A stretch of 64,000 nt of DNA from CAVUBL01 sp963739795 (GTDB lineage Bacteria > Acidobacteriota > Thermoanaerobaculia > Multivoradales > DATKCC01): contig CAVUBL010000021.1 in NCBI GenBank assembly GCA_963739795.1, positions 434,001 through 498,000 of the forward strand, in the 5' to 3' direction. Under the pieces are notes generated by a model. The model ran no database searches. It had not been told where the DNA came from and worked only from the letters and a program-made list of their open reading frames with translations. Of the stretch, positions 1-7,962 are shown one piece after another. A program made the translations under genes and the position numbers. How positions within the stretch are numbered: position 1 is the stretch's first letter; each line of letters opens with the position of its first letter.

Positions 1-34
1 TGGCGTGGTATCATGACGCGGAGGTGACTCACCC

Positions 35-1006
35 TTGAGCGGTTCCTCCTTACGCCCGCCGGGCCTTCGGGCCCTGGCGCTCCCCCTCGCCCTCGCCGGG
101 TTCGTGGGCGCGTCCGCCGGCCGCCCAGCCGCCGCCGACACGGTCTATCTGACCAACGGCGAGGTCTTCGAGGGCGTGATCGCCCAGGTCGGAGCCAAGG
201 CGGTCGAGATCCGCCTTCCCTACGGCGAGATTCGGCTTCCCAGCAGCCGCGTGGCGCGGGTGGAGCGTTCCTCTTCGACCTTCGAGGAGTACCTGAGGCG
301 CAAGGAGGCCCTGGGCGGAGGGGCGAGCGCCCGCCGGTGGCTGGACCTGGCGCTCTGGGCCCGCACCGCGGACTTCACGGACGGTGTTCGCGAGGCCGCC
401 CTGCGGGCCGCCGCCCTCGATCCCCGCCTCGACGGCCTGGCGCCGGTCATGACCTCTCTCGGCTACGTGCTCGACGAGGATACCGGCCGCTGGCTTTCGG
501 AGGACGAGCTCCTGCGCCGCCGCGGCTACGTCCGCGTGGCGGGCCAGTGGGTCTCCCCGGAGGCTCTGGAAGCCCAGTCCCAGGCGGCGGAGGCCGAGCG
601 CCGGCGGCAGCTCGAGGCGAGACGGGCGGACCGCGAGGACACACTGACCCAGGCCATTACCCTCCTCGCCGCCTCCGAGGTGGCGCGGAGCCAGGCGGAT
701 CAGGCCGGGCGGACCGGCGGAGGAGGCCTTCCCCTCTACCCCGCGGGTCCCTTCGGGTCGTCCGCGGTCTATCCCGTGGCGGTGTTCCCGGGCATCTTCG
801 GGGCGCCGCAACGCGGGCGTGGAAGGCCGCCGGCAGGTGGCGGGGCCCATTCCGCTGGACCCGGCCCCTCGGCGCCGCCGGCGGGACGGGCGCCCGCGGC
901 CCACCACAGCGGGTATGACAGCCTGGCGGTCCGGCAACCGGGCAGCATCATCCCGCTGGACCAGTTCAGCACCAGCGCGCAGACCCACCGAGGGCATAAC
1001 CCCTGA
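35..1006 (+). CDS. Secreted protein with SH3/Sm-like N-terminal domain, function unknown
   Basis: I do not recognise a characterised family. The 323-residue product begins with a signal peptide (hydrophobic run at about residues 12-30, cleavage near the ADT after a small-residue stretch). Residues 35-75 have the pattern of short exported SH3/Sm-like modules (DTVYLTNGEVFEG followed by alternating beta strands). The middle contains a tryptophan/glycine stretch (about 150-185, GRWLSEDELL then GQWVSPEAL), then a charged probable coiled coil (about 185-215), then a Gly/Pro-rich low-complexity tail. The start is a TTG at 35, supported by GGAGGTG at 20-26; it overlaps the stop of a possible upstream gene (TTGA), whose last codons would be the frame ending at 38. 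Real by codon use and secretion signal; the function is open. Confidence 0.7.
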   Translation: MSGSSLRPPGLRALALPLALAGFVGASAGRPAAADTVYLTNGEVFEGVIAQVGAKAVEIRLPYGEIRLPSSRVARVERSSSTFEEYLRRKEALGGGASARRWLDLALWARTADFTDGVREAALRAAALDPRLDGLAPVMTSLGYVLDEDTGRWLSEDELLRRRGYVRVAGQWVSPEALEAQSQAAEAERRRQLEARRADREDTLTQAITLLAASEVARSQADQAGRTGGGGLPLYPAGPFGSSAVYPVAVFPGIFGAPQRGRGRPPAGGGAHSAGPGPSAPPAGRAPAAHHSGYDSLAVRQPGSIIPLDQFSTSAQTHRGHNP

Positions 1007-1076
1007 ACCCGGCGCCTCGCGTGCCGAATGATCCGGCGATCTTCGGGCTCTCCTGGAGACCGCCCAGGAGATCCTG

Positions 1077-2942
1077 ATGTCGTTCATCCTCCGACGCACC
1101 CTTCCATCCCTCACGGCTCTGGCCGCCCTGGCCGCTCTGGCCGCAGGAACCCTGGCGTTTCTGCTCCCCGGCCTCGCGAGAGCCCAGAGCGCTCCCATGG
1201 TCCAGGTCCCGGACTCCATGACCCGGGCGCAGGTCAGCTCCGAGCCGCCGGCGCGAGTCGCCGAGGGCTACGGCGTGGCGCCCATGGCGAGGCTCGCCGA
1301 GGCCCGCACCGGCGCCGCCGACCAGCTCGCGGCGCTCGAGACCTGGAACCGGGCCGGCCGGCTGCCGCTGCGGGTCGGGATCGTCCGGCCGCTGCCGCTG
1401 GCCCGCACCGTCGCGTTCACCCCGGAGCTGGCCACGCGGGCGGCGGGCCCCCTCGCCGGAGGCGCCTTCGTGCGGGCGAGCGGGGGCAGCACGGTGTGGG
1501 GGGCCGCCGTGACGGTGGCGGATGCCTACCGCCTGCGCCTCCACCTGGCGGACCTCCACCTGCCGGCGGGCGCCCGGCTCTGGGTCTACGGCGACGACGG
1601 CGCGGCGGCGGGCCCCTTCGGCTCGTCGCTCGCGTACGACGGTGGCTTGTGGACGCCGAGCGTCGCCGGCTCGACGATCCGGATCGAGGTGGAGCTCGGC
1701 TCCGAGGCGCTCCAGGCGAGTGCCGGTTCCCGCTTCACGATCGACCAGGTGGCCCAGCTCTTCCAGCTCGACCCCGCCGGCGCGCCGGTCCTCACCCCGG
1801 GGCCGCAGGCGGTGGACTCGAGCTGCCTGGTCGACGTCTCGTGCGTCGGTACCGGCACCTTCCCGGTGGTCGACCAGGCGTCGAAGGCGGTCGCCGAGGT
1901 GCAGTTCATCACCGGTATATACATGGCGGAGTGCACCGGCGGGCTGCTCAACGTGGCTGCGGGCGCACCGGCGGGAACGCCCTATCCCTTCCTGACCGCC
2001 AACCACTGCATCTCGACCCAGACCGAGGCCTCGACCCTGGAAACCTTCTGGGACTACCGGACGGCGACCTGCAACGGCACGCCGCCGTCGCTCGGCAGCC
2101 TGCCCACGACCAACGGGTCCACTCTCCTCGCCACCGGCACCTCGAGCGACTACACGCTCCTCGCGCTCTCCAGCCTGCCGTCGGGCCGCGTCGCCCTCGG
2201 CTGGGACGCCTCGAATGCGACTCTGCCCTCCGGCATGGTCCTCCATCGCATCTCGCACCCGGCGCCGGACAGCTACTTCGACCTTCGCTCGCAGCAGTAC
2301 ACCCGCTACCAGGTCAAGACGGGAAGCCAGCGCAAGCTCTGCGGCATCGGCTACTCCCCGGACCAGGACACCGACGACCCGACGCTCTTTCACCACTCCG
2401 TCTACACCCAGGGGGGGACCTTCGGCGGCAGCTCGGGCGCGCCTGTGATGAACGGCAGCGGCCAGGTGCTGGGGCAGCTCTTCGGCGCCTGCGGCCTCAA
2501 CCCCGACGACGGTTGCAGCACGGACAACGACGAGATCGACGGCAACTTCGCCAACTCCTTCAAACTCGCCGGGACCGTCTTCGGCGCCATCCCGCAGCCG
2601 CCGGGCACCTGGCTCACCACGCCGGAGCAGCCCGGTTTCCAGTTCCAGGTGCGGATCACCAGCACCTCGTCGGTGATCGGGGCGGCGGAGCCCGGCTGCA
2701 TCGTCGAGACCTTCTGCGCCAGCGGCGCCCTCGCGGGGCGCCCGGAGGTGTTCGTGAAGGTCATCGGGCCGCGCCCCAACGGCTATCTGTGGGTGCAGAT
2801 CAGCCGCTTCACGCCGTCGGAGGTGGAGGTCTGGGTGCGCCAGCTCTCGAGCGGCGACATCCAGTACTACGACCTTCCGGCCGTCTCGGCGGCCTCGGAC
2901 GACGTCTCGGGCCGCCAGGACCGGATGGCCTTCTCGCCGTAG
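1077..2942 (+). CDS. Secreted trypsin-like serine endopeptidase (lysyl endopeptidase-like)
   Basis: Exported protease that should cut proteins outside the inner membrane. The 621-residue product has a signal peptide (about 1-36, ending ARAQ), a long N-terminal propeptide/beta domain (about 40-240), and a chymotrypsin-fold domain. The catalytic triad is visible: His310 in LTANHC, Asp358 in SSDYTLL and Ser453 in GGSSGAP. Paired cysteines near the His (286, 311, 332) are typical of secreted members. This order of propeptide and triad resembles Achromobacter lysyl endopeptidase-type enzymes; the specificity pocket cannot be assigned by eye. The last about 75 residues lie beyond the protease fold and may be an extra domain. 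Start ATG at 1077 follows CAGGAG with 6-nt spacing. It is a single gene, 70 bp after the previous one on the same strand. Confidence 0.88.
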   Translation: MSFILRRTLPSLTALAALAALAAGTLAFLLPGLARAQSAPMVQVPDSMTRAQVSSEPPARVAEGYGVAPMARLAEARTGAADQLAALETWNRAGRLPLRVGIVRPLPLARTVAFTPELATRAAGPLAGGAFVRASGGSTVWGAAVTVADAYRLRLHLADLHLPAGARLWVYGDDGAAAGPFGSSLAYDGGLWTPSVAGSTIRIEVELGSEALQASAGSRFTIDQVAQLFQLDPAGAPVLTPGPQAVDSSCLVDVSCVGTGTFPVVDQASKAVAEVQFITGIYMAECTGGLLNVAAGAPAGTPYPFLTANHCISTQTEASTLETFWDYRTATCNGTPPSLGSLPTTNGSTLLATGTSSDYTLLALSSLPSGRVALGWDASNATLPSGMVLHRISHPAPDSYFDLRSQQYTRYQVKTGSQRKLCGIGYSPDQDTDDPTLFHHSVYTQGGTFGGSSGAPVMNGSGQVLGQLFGACGLNPDDGCSTDNDEIDGNFANSFKLAGTVFGAIPQPPGTWLTTPEQPGFQFQVRITSTSSVIGAAEPGCIVETFCASGALAGRPEVFVKVIGPRPNGYLWVQISRFTPSEVEVWVRQLSSGDIQYYDLPAVSAASDDVSGRQDRMAFSP

Positions 2943-3031
2943 GCCGCGGCGCGGATCGAGGGCGGGAGGGGGACGGAGATCGAGGCGGTGTGGCGAGGGT
3001 GCCAGCCGCCTCGGCAGCCGCCTCGGCAGCC

Positions 3032-3616
3032 CTACCCCGAGGACTGCACGTCGCGGTGGCGGAAGCAGCCCACCGTGTGGTCGTTGACCATGCCCACCGC
3101 CTGCATGAAGGCGTAGACGATGGTGGGTCCGACGAAGGAGAAGCCGCGGCCCTTGAGGTCGCGGCTCAGTCGGGCGGAGAGGTCGGTGGCGGCGGGTGCC
3201 TCGCCCGAGGTGCGGTGGTGGTTGACGAGGGGCTCGCCGTCGACGAACCCCCAGAGGTAGTCGCCGAACGAGCCGAGCTCCTCGCGCAGTCGGAGGTAGG
3301 CCCGGGCGTTACCGATGGCCGAGCGGACCTTCTGGCGGTTGCGAATGATCCCCGGGTCGGCCAGGAGGCGCGCGACGTCGGCGTCGCCGTAGGCGGCGAT
3401 CCGCACGGGGTTGAACCCCTCGAAGGCCCGCCGGTACCCCTCCCGGCGGCGCAGGATGGTGGCCCACGACAGGCCCGCCTGGGCGCCGTCGAGGAGGAGC
3501 TTCTCGAACAGCTCCCGGTCGTCGCGCACCGGGACGCCCCATTCCTCGTCGTGGTAGGCGAGCATGAGCTCGTCGGCCCCGGAGACCCAGTCGCAGCGCA
3601 TGGGCTCGTCGTTCAT
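3032..3616 (-). CDS. tag: DNA-3-methyladenine glycosylase I
   Basis: Base-excision repair enzyme that removes 3-methyladenine from alkylated DNA in the cytoplasm. The 194 residues match the Tag family end to end: RCDWV near the start, YHDEEWGVP, GAQAGLSW, the RGFSFVG segment and VNDHTVGC near the end. The zinc-binding residues of the E. coli enzyme correspond to Cys8, His22, His180 and Cys184, all present. The E. coli base-contacting Glu38 corresponds to Asp43 here, a conservative change. Family members usually begin a few residues before the RC motif, so either the ATG at 3616 or the one five codons later could be used; neither has a strong ribosome site. The gene stands alone, convergent with the preceding protease gene. 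Confidence 0.95.
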   Translation of the reverse strand: MNDEPMRCDWVSGADELMLAYHDEEWGVPVRDDRELFEKLLLDGAQAGLSWATILRRREGYRRAFEGFNPVRIAAYGDADVARLLADPGIIRNRQKVRSAIGNARAYLRLREELGSFGDYLWGFVDGEPLVNHHRTSGEAPAATDLSARLSRDLKGRGFSFVGPTIVYAFMQAVGMVNDHTVGCFRHRDVQSSG

Positions 3617-3675
3617 GGCGCGGCGATTGTATCCGCCCCCCCGAACGGCGGCGGGTTCATTCCCCTCAAACGACG

Positions 3676-3706
3676 GCGAGCCCGCCCCCTGCAGGGACGG
3701 GCTCGC
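3676..3706 (-). terminator. Hairpin terminator after the porin gene
   Basis: GCGAGCCCG at 3676-3684 pairs perfectly with CGGGCTCGC at 3698-3706, and the loop contains a second short palindrome (CCCTGCAGGG). It sits 47 bp past the porin stop codon and before the glycosylase gene. On the minus strand it is followed by CGTCGTTTG, a weak T tract, so it may act as an inefficient terminator or 3'-end stabiliser. Confidence 0.6.
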
Positions 3707-3752
3707 TCGACGCCGGTTTCGAAGCCTGAGCAGGCCGGGCCCGGCTCCCGGC

Positions 3753-4832
3753 TCACCACTTGAACTGGGTCCAGACGCCGATCTCGTCGGATTTGCCCTT
3801 CTCGCCCGGCAGCGTGCTGCCCACGCCGTTGATCGAGCCGCCCTTGCCCGAGTCCACCTCCTGGTGCTTGTAGGCGAAGGCGACGAGCAGCGCCTTGACC
3901 GGCTGGATCTGGACGCCGACGTTGTAGTAGGTGTCCTTGAGGTCCGGGTTCAGATCCTTGCTGGTCTTGGCCTGGTCGTAGCGCCCGAAGACCTCGGCTT
4001 TGCCGCCCACCGGCACCGAGAACCAGCCGGAGAAGCCGTCGGCCTTGTCCTTGGCCACGGTGGTCACGTTCTTCCAGTTGTCGGCCGTGAAGTACGTCCC
4101 GCCGACGCGGAACGGACCGGTGTAGCCCACCACGACGTCGTACCGCGTGGCGGTGTGCAGGGCGGGCGAGCCCTCGATGTCCTGGCCGAGCTTGCCGCTA
4201 TAGGCGCCGAAGCCGACGGTGAGGTCCTTGACCGGCTGGAAGGCGATGCGGCCGGTGAAGTCCGGCTGCTTGGTGCGGGTCGGATCGCTGTAGCCGCGGC
4301 CGTTGACGATGCCGGCGGCGTAGCTCACCACGCCCGACTTGCCCAGGAAGTGGATGCCCCAGTCGGCGGAGGTGCCGAAGCCGACGCGGTCGGTCAGGAC
4401 GTTCTCCAGGTAGCGGTAACCGTACAGGCCCTCGACGAAGGGGATCCAGGGCAGGTCGGCCGAGCCGAACCGGAAGGTCGCCGCGTCGGAGAGCTTGGCC
4501 TGGATGTAGGCTTTCTTGACGAAGAGGTCGTAGCGCTTGGTGCCCTTGTCGCCGATGTCGGAGGTGAAGTTCGCCGACCAGACGTCGTCGTACTTGTAGC
4601 CCACCGTCAGGTAGAAGCGCTTGACGTCGGTGCCCCAACCCGTGTCCGAGCTCTTCAGGCCGGTGCCCTCGTCCTTGTTGGTCTTGTAGGTCGTGTCCAC
4701 GTAGGTCTTGCCGCTGATCGTGGTCTCGGCGGCCCGGGCCGAGCCCGCGGCGCCCAGCAGCAGTGCGATGCCCAGCACCCCAACGAGGGTGCCGGGGGTC
4801 GTCCTCACTCTCCGGTCACTCGATCGACGCAT
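3753..4832 (-). CDS. Outer-membrane beta-barrel porin, probably phosphate-responsive
   Basis: Predicted outer-membrane channel. The 359-residue product has a signal peptide (about 1-34, ending SARAAE), then alternating amphipathic strands throughout (for example RFYLTVGYKYDDVWSANFT), and ends in FKW, an aromatic C-terminus as expected for barrels assembled by BamA. The general pattern resembles the OprP/OprO phosphate-porin superfamily, but I cannot assign anion selectivity from residues. Context supports a role in phosphate entry: the gene follows pstB in the same direction, and three 11-bp tandem repeats resembling a Pho box lie at 4941-4969. Start ATG at 4832 follows AGGGAGA. A hairpin closes the unit. 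Alternative: a porin for another anion or a short sugar. Confidence 0.8.
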   Translation of the reverse strand: MRRSSDRRVRTTPGTLVGVLGIALLLGAAGSARAAETTISGKTYVDTTYKTNKDEGTGLKSSDTGWGTDVKRFYLTVGYKYDDVWSANFTSDIGDKGTKRYDLFVKKAYIQAKLSDAATFRFGSADLPWIPFVEGLYGYRYLENVLTDRVGFGTSADWGIHFLGKSGVVSYAAGIVNGRGYSDPTRTKQPDFTGRIAFQPVKDLTVGFGAYSGKLGQDIEGSPALHTATRYDVVVGYTGPFRVGGTYFTADNWKNVTTVAKDKADGFSGWFSVPVGGKAEVFGRYDQAKTSKDLNPDLKDTYYNVGVQIQPVKALLVAFAYKHQEVDSGKGGSINGVGSTLPGEKGKSDEIGVWTQFKW

Positions 4833-4940
4833 CTGTCGTCTCCCTGTGTGGTCTGGCGGCCGGCGTCTGCCGGAGCCATGGAATTCAAGGTCTTCGCATC
4901 CCTCTCTTCGGGAGGAGCAAGGCGATCCTGGCGGCCCCGC

Positions 4941-4969
4941 GTGGCAGCGCGGTGACGGCGGGATGACTC
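4941..4969 (-). promoter_or_regulatory. Candidate Pho box (three 11-bp repeats) before the porin gene
   Basis: Read on the minus strand from 4969: GAGTCAT, four bases, CCGTCAC, four bases, CTGCCAC. The period is exactly 11 bp and the heptamers match the E. coli Pho-box half CTGTCA(T/C) at 5, 6 and 6 of 7 positions. It lies 109-137 bp before the porin start codon, a sensible place for PhoB activation. The assignment by comparison with the PhoB consensus is inference. Confidence 0.55.
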
Positions 4970-5005
4970 TCTGGTGAATGTCGGGGGGAACCTGAGCCGC
5001 GTCTT

Positions 5006-5031
5006 CGCGTCTCTGCCGCGCAGACTCCTAG
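5006..5031 (+). repeat. Remnant terminal repeat of the CTAG-targeting MITE
   Basis: This 26-bp stretch ends in GCCGCGCAGACTCCTAG and matches the right end of the full elements at 44118-44396 and 46448-46726 with one mismatch. No hairpin body or second end is visible nearby, so it is a solo or decayed end. Its terminal CTAG contains the TAG stop codon of pstB (read on the minus strand), meaning the element touches the exact end of that gene. Confidence 0.75.
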
Positions 5032-5948
5032 CCGAAGCGGCCGGTCACATAGTCCTCGGTCCGCCGTTCCTTCGGGGTGGTGAACAGGGTCTTCGTGTCG
5101 TTGAACTCCACGAAATCACCCAGGTAGAGAAGGCCCGTGTAGTCGGCGATCCGGGCGGCCTGCTGGAGGTTGTGGGTCACGATGACGATCGTGTAGTCCG
5201 AGCGCAGCTCGAGGATCAGCTCCTCGATGTAGGCGGTGGAGATCGGGTCGAGGGCGGAGGTCGGCTCGTCGAGGAGCAGGACCTCCGGCTTGACGGCGAT
5301 CGCCCGCGCGATGCACAGGCGCTGCTGCTGCCCGCCGGAGAGGCTCCGGCCGGTCTGGCGGAGCTTGTTCTTGACCTCGTCCCAGAGCGCCGCCTTCTGG
5401 AGCGCCCACTCGATCCGCTCGTCCATCTCCCGGCGGCCGAGCTGCTCGTAGAGGCGCACGCCGAAGGCGATGTTGTCGTAGATCGACATGGGGAAGGGCG
5501 TCGGGGCCTGGAAGACCATGCCGACCCGCTTGCGCAGCAGGTTCAGGTCTTGGTGTGGGGAGAGGATGTCCTCGCCGTCGAGGAGCACCGTGCCGGTGGC
5601 GCGCTGCTTCGGGTAGAGCTCGTAGATCCGGTTGAAAGTGCGCAGGAGGGTCGACTTGCCGCAGCCCGAGGGCCCGATGAAGGCGGTGACCAGGCCGGCC
5701 GGGATCGTCAGGTCGATGCCCCGGAGCGCCTGGTGGCGACCGTAAAAGAAGTCGAGGCTGCGGGCGACGATCTTCGGCTCGAGGGTCTCGACCGCCGGCG
5801 CCGGTCCGAAGGTGTCGGGGATCTGCACACCCGGCACGCCGGCCGGCCGCTCCTCGTTCCGGGTCGCGGTGCTGGCGGGGGTGCCTTCCGGAGCGCCTGT
5901 CGGCGCCGCGGGATCCGGGAACTCGTCGGAGGAGGCGATCTGGCTCAA
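5028..5948 (-). CDS. pstB: Phosphate ABC transporter ATP-binding protein
   Basis: ATPase subunit of the high-affinity phosphate importer, working on the cytoplasmic face with PstC and PstA. The 306-residue sequence shows Walker A (GPSGCGKST, 92-100), the Q-loop region (MVFQAP), the ABC signature LSGGQ (203-207) and Walker B with the catalytic Glu (VLLLDEP, 223-229); KRVGMVFQ and NIAFGVRLY are typical of PstB. It carries an unusual N-terminal extension of about 55 Pro/Thr/Ala-rich residues before the ABC domain. The start is a TTG at 5948 with GGAG seven bases upstream. It is the last gene of pstSCAB, separated from pstA by 162 bp that holds a hairpin. Its stop codon lies in the CTAG end of a MITE remnant. 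No phoU follows. Confidence 0.97.
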   Translation of the reverse strand: MSQIASSDEFPDPAAPTGAPEGTPASTATRNEERPAGVPGVQIPDTFGPAPAVETLEPKIVARSLDFFYGRHQALRGIDLTIPAGLVTAFIGPSGCGKSTLLRTFNRIYELYPKQRATGTVLLDGEDILSPHQDLNLLRKRVGMVFQAPTPFPMSIYDNIAFGVRLYEQLGRREMDERIEWALQKAALWDEVKNKLRQTGRSLSGGQQQRLCIARAIAVKPEVLLLDEPTSALDPISTAYIEELILELRSDYTIVIVTHNLQQAARIADYTGLLYLGDFVEFNDTKTLFTTPKERRTEDYVTGRFG

Positions 5949-5995
5949 TGCAGTGCTCCGTCTAGTCTCGAGTGATGGGTTGCTGGCGCGGATTT

Positions 5996-6070
5996 CGCGT
6001 TGCTGGCAAGGCGCTCCGACGCAGGCGTAGTGGTGCTACGTCGAGGAGGAGCAACGCCGGCAGCAGCGTG
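5996..6070. repeat. Imperfect hairpin between pstA and pstB
   Basis: Arms CGCGTTGCTGGC (from 5996) and GCCGGCAGCAGCG (to about 6069) pair with few mismatches around an inner stem CGTAG-TGGTG-CTACG. The inner segment (AAGGCGC, AGGCG, then GAGCAACGCCGG) resembles the interior of the first hairpin in the MITE copies at 44 and 46 kb. It fills most of the 162-bp gap in the pst operon and could tune the amount of PstB relative to PstA by RNA processing or partial termination. Confidence 0.6.
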
Positions 6071-6110
6071 AAAGACCGCCAGGATGCGTCGCTCGAGAGT
6101 GGACGGAGCA

Positions 6111-6950
6111 CTAACGTCCCTTTCGCTGTCGGAAGGCGACCCGGGCGGCGATGTTCAGGCCCAGGACCCCGAGGGTCAGGAGCAGCGAGCCCGCCCACGC
6201 GAGCTTCTGCCAGTCGTCGTACGGGCTCATGGCGAACTGGAAGATGACCACCGGCAGGTTCGCCAGCGGGGCGTTCAGATTCAGGCTCCAGAACTGGTTG
6301 TTGAGGGCCGTGAACAGGAGCGGCGCGGTCTCGCCGGTGATCCGGGCGATGGCCAGGAGGACGCCGGTCGTGATGCCCGCGCGGGCGGCGCGGTAGGAGA
6401 CCATCACCGTCACCTTCCAGCGCGGGGCGCCGAGGGCGGCGGCGGCCTCGCGGAGGCTCGCCGGCACCAGCCGGAGCATGTCCTCGGTCATGCGCACCAC
6501 CACCGGCAGCACGATGATCGCCAGGGCCGCGGCGCCGGCCCAGCCGGAGAAGTGGCCCATGGAGACGACCATGACCTCGTAGATGAACAGGCCGATCAGG
6601 ATCGACGGCGCGGAGAGCAGGACGTCGTTGACGAAGCGCACGGTGGCCGCCAGCCAGGGCGCCCGCGAATACTCCGCCAGGTAGGTGCCGGCGAGAATGC
6701 CCACCGGCGCCCCCACCACCACCGCCACGCCGGTCATCAGCAGACTGCCCACGATGGCGTTGGCCAGGCCGCCGGAATCGCCCGGAGGCGGCGTGCTGGC
6801 GGTGAAGACGTGAAGGCCGAGACCGCCCACGCCCAGGCGCAGGAGGGTCCAGAGGATCCAGACCAGCCAGAAGAGGCCGAAGAGCGTCGTCACGGTCGCC
6901 AGGCTCAGGGCGACGGCGTTGGTGCCTCGCCGGATCGCGTAGCGGCTCAT
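6111..6950 (-). CDS. pstA: Phosphate ABC transporter permease PstA
   Basis: One of the two membrane subunits of the phosphate importer. The 279 residues contain six hydrophobic segments and the inner-membrane component (EAA-like) loop MSYRAARAGITTGVLLAIARITGETAP region around 200-228, with the ARxTGETAP motif characteristic of PstA. Length fits the family (about 270-300). Start ATG at 6950 is one base past the pstC stop, so the two are translationally coupled. The N-terminal cytoplasmic part (MSRYAIRR) is short. PstB lies 162 bp downstream. Confidence 0.96.
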   Translation of the reverse strand: MSRYAIRRGTNAVALSLATVTTLFGLFWLVWILWTLLRLGVGGLGLHVFTASTPPPGDSGGLANAIVGSLLMTGVAVVVGAPVGILAGTYLAEYSRAPWLAATVRFVNDVLLSAPSILIGLFIYEVMVVSMGHFSGWAGAAALAIIVLPVVVRMTEDMLRLVPASLREAAAALGAPRWKVTVMVSYRAARAGITTGVLLAIARITGETAPLLFTALNNQFWSLNLNAPLANLPVVIFQFAMSPYDDWQKLAWAGSLLLTLGVLGLNIAARVAFRQRKGR

Positions 6951-6951
6951 C

Positions 6952-7938
6952 TCAGGCCGCCCTTCCCTCGCCCTTCGCCAGGCGGAGCAGCAGCAGCCGC
7001 GAGAGGCTGAGGACGACCGAGGTGATCAGGAAGAGGATGAAACCGAGGGCGATGAGCGACGAGGTGTAGGTGTCGCCGATCGCCTCGTTGAACTCGTTGG
7101 CGAGGGCCGAGGAGATTGTGTTACCCGGCATGAAGAGGGAGGTGGAGAGTGCCTGGGCGTTGCCGATCACGAAGGTGACCGCCATGGTCTCGCCCAGGGC
7201 CCGGCCGAGGCCGAGCATGATGCCGCCGGCCACTCCCGCCTTCGAGTACGGAAGCACCACGTTCCACACCACCTCCCAGGTGGTGGCGCCGAGGGCGTAG
7301 GCGCTCTCCTGGAGCACGTAGGGCACTGTCTCGAAGATGTCGCGCATCACCGACGAGATGAACGGGATCACCATGATCGCCAGGATCAGGCCGGCGGTGA
7401 ACATGCCGATGCCCATGGGCGGCCCTACGAACAGGTTGCCCACCAGGGGCCAGGTTCCCAGGTGGTCGGTGACCCAGGGCTGGACGTTCTCGGAGAGCAG
7501 CGGGGCGAGCACGAAGAGCCCCCACATGCCGTAGATGATGCTGGGGATGGCGGCCAGGAGCTCGATGGCCGTCGCCAGGGGCCGCTTGAGCCAGGCGGGG
7601 CAGAGCTGAGTGATGAACAACGCGATCCCGAAGCTCGCCGGGATGCCGATCAGCATGGCGATCGCCGAGGTCACCAGCGTGCCGTAGATCGGGACCAGCG
7701 CCCCGAACTCTTCGGTGACCGGATTCCAGGCGTCGGAGGTGAGGAAGCCCCAGCCGAACTTCCTGAATGCGGGCCAGGCGCCGTGGAAGAGGGCGACCAG
7801 GATGCTGAAAAGGACCGCCAGGACGACGAGGGCCAGCGCCAGGGTCGTGCCCTCGAACAGGCGGTCGGAAAGGCTCTGCCGGCGGGCCGTGGCGTTCACG
7901 GTCCCGCCGGCGGAGACGTTGGTGGTCGATTCAGACAT
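6952..7938 (-). CDS. pstC: Phosphate ABC transporter permease PstC
   Basis: Second membrane subunit of the phosphate importer. The 328-residue product has a hydrophilic N-terminus, a first membrane helix (about 30-52), and five further helices; typical PstC signatures include the FGWGFLTSDAWNP segment, the VPIYGTLVTSAIA region and the coupling loop with GLGRALGETMAVTFVIGN near 240. The gene lies 24 bp after pstS and one base before pstA. Length and motif spacing are normal for the family. Confidence 0.96.
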   Translation of the reverse strand: MSESTTNVSAGGTVNATARRQSLSDRLFEGTTLALALVVLAVLFSILVALFHGAWPAFRKFGWGFLTSDAWNPVTEEFGALVPIYGTLVTSAIAMLIGIPASFGIALFITQLCPAWLKRPLATAIELLAAIPSIIYGMWGLFVLAPLLSENVQPWVTDHLGTWPLVGNLFVGPPMGIGMFTAGLILAIMVIPFISSVMRDIFETVPYVLQESAYALGATTWEVVWNVVLPYSKAGVAGGIMLGLGRALGETMAVTFVIGNAQALSTSLFMPGNTISSALANEFNEAIGDTYTSSLIALGFILFLITSVVLSLSRLLLLRLAKGEGRAA

Positions 7939-7962
7939 CGCTCGAGAGGCGGCCGCGCTGCC

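Noticed and set aside
1..38. C-terminal end of an upstream gene
   Set aside because: A frame ends at 38 overlapping the TTG start of the first gene, but twelve codons are too few to support a call.
2990..3035. Short tandem CAGCCGCCTCGG repeat
   Set aside because: Only two units in a spacer; simple slippage is enough to explain it.
1028..3763. A 911-residue plus-strand frame over the protease and glycosylase genes
   Set aside because: Arg/Gly/Pro-rich composition and overlap with two well-supported genes; shadow frame.
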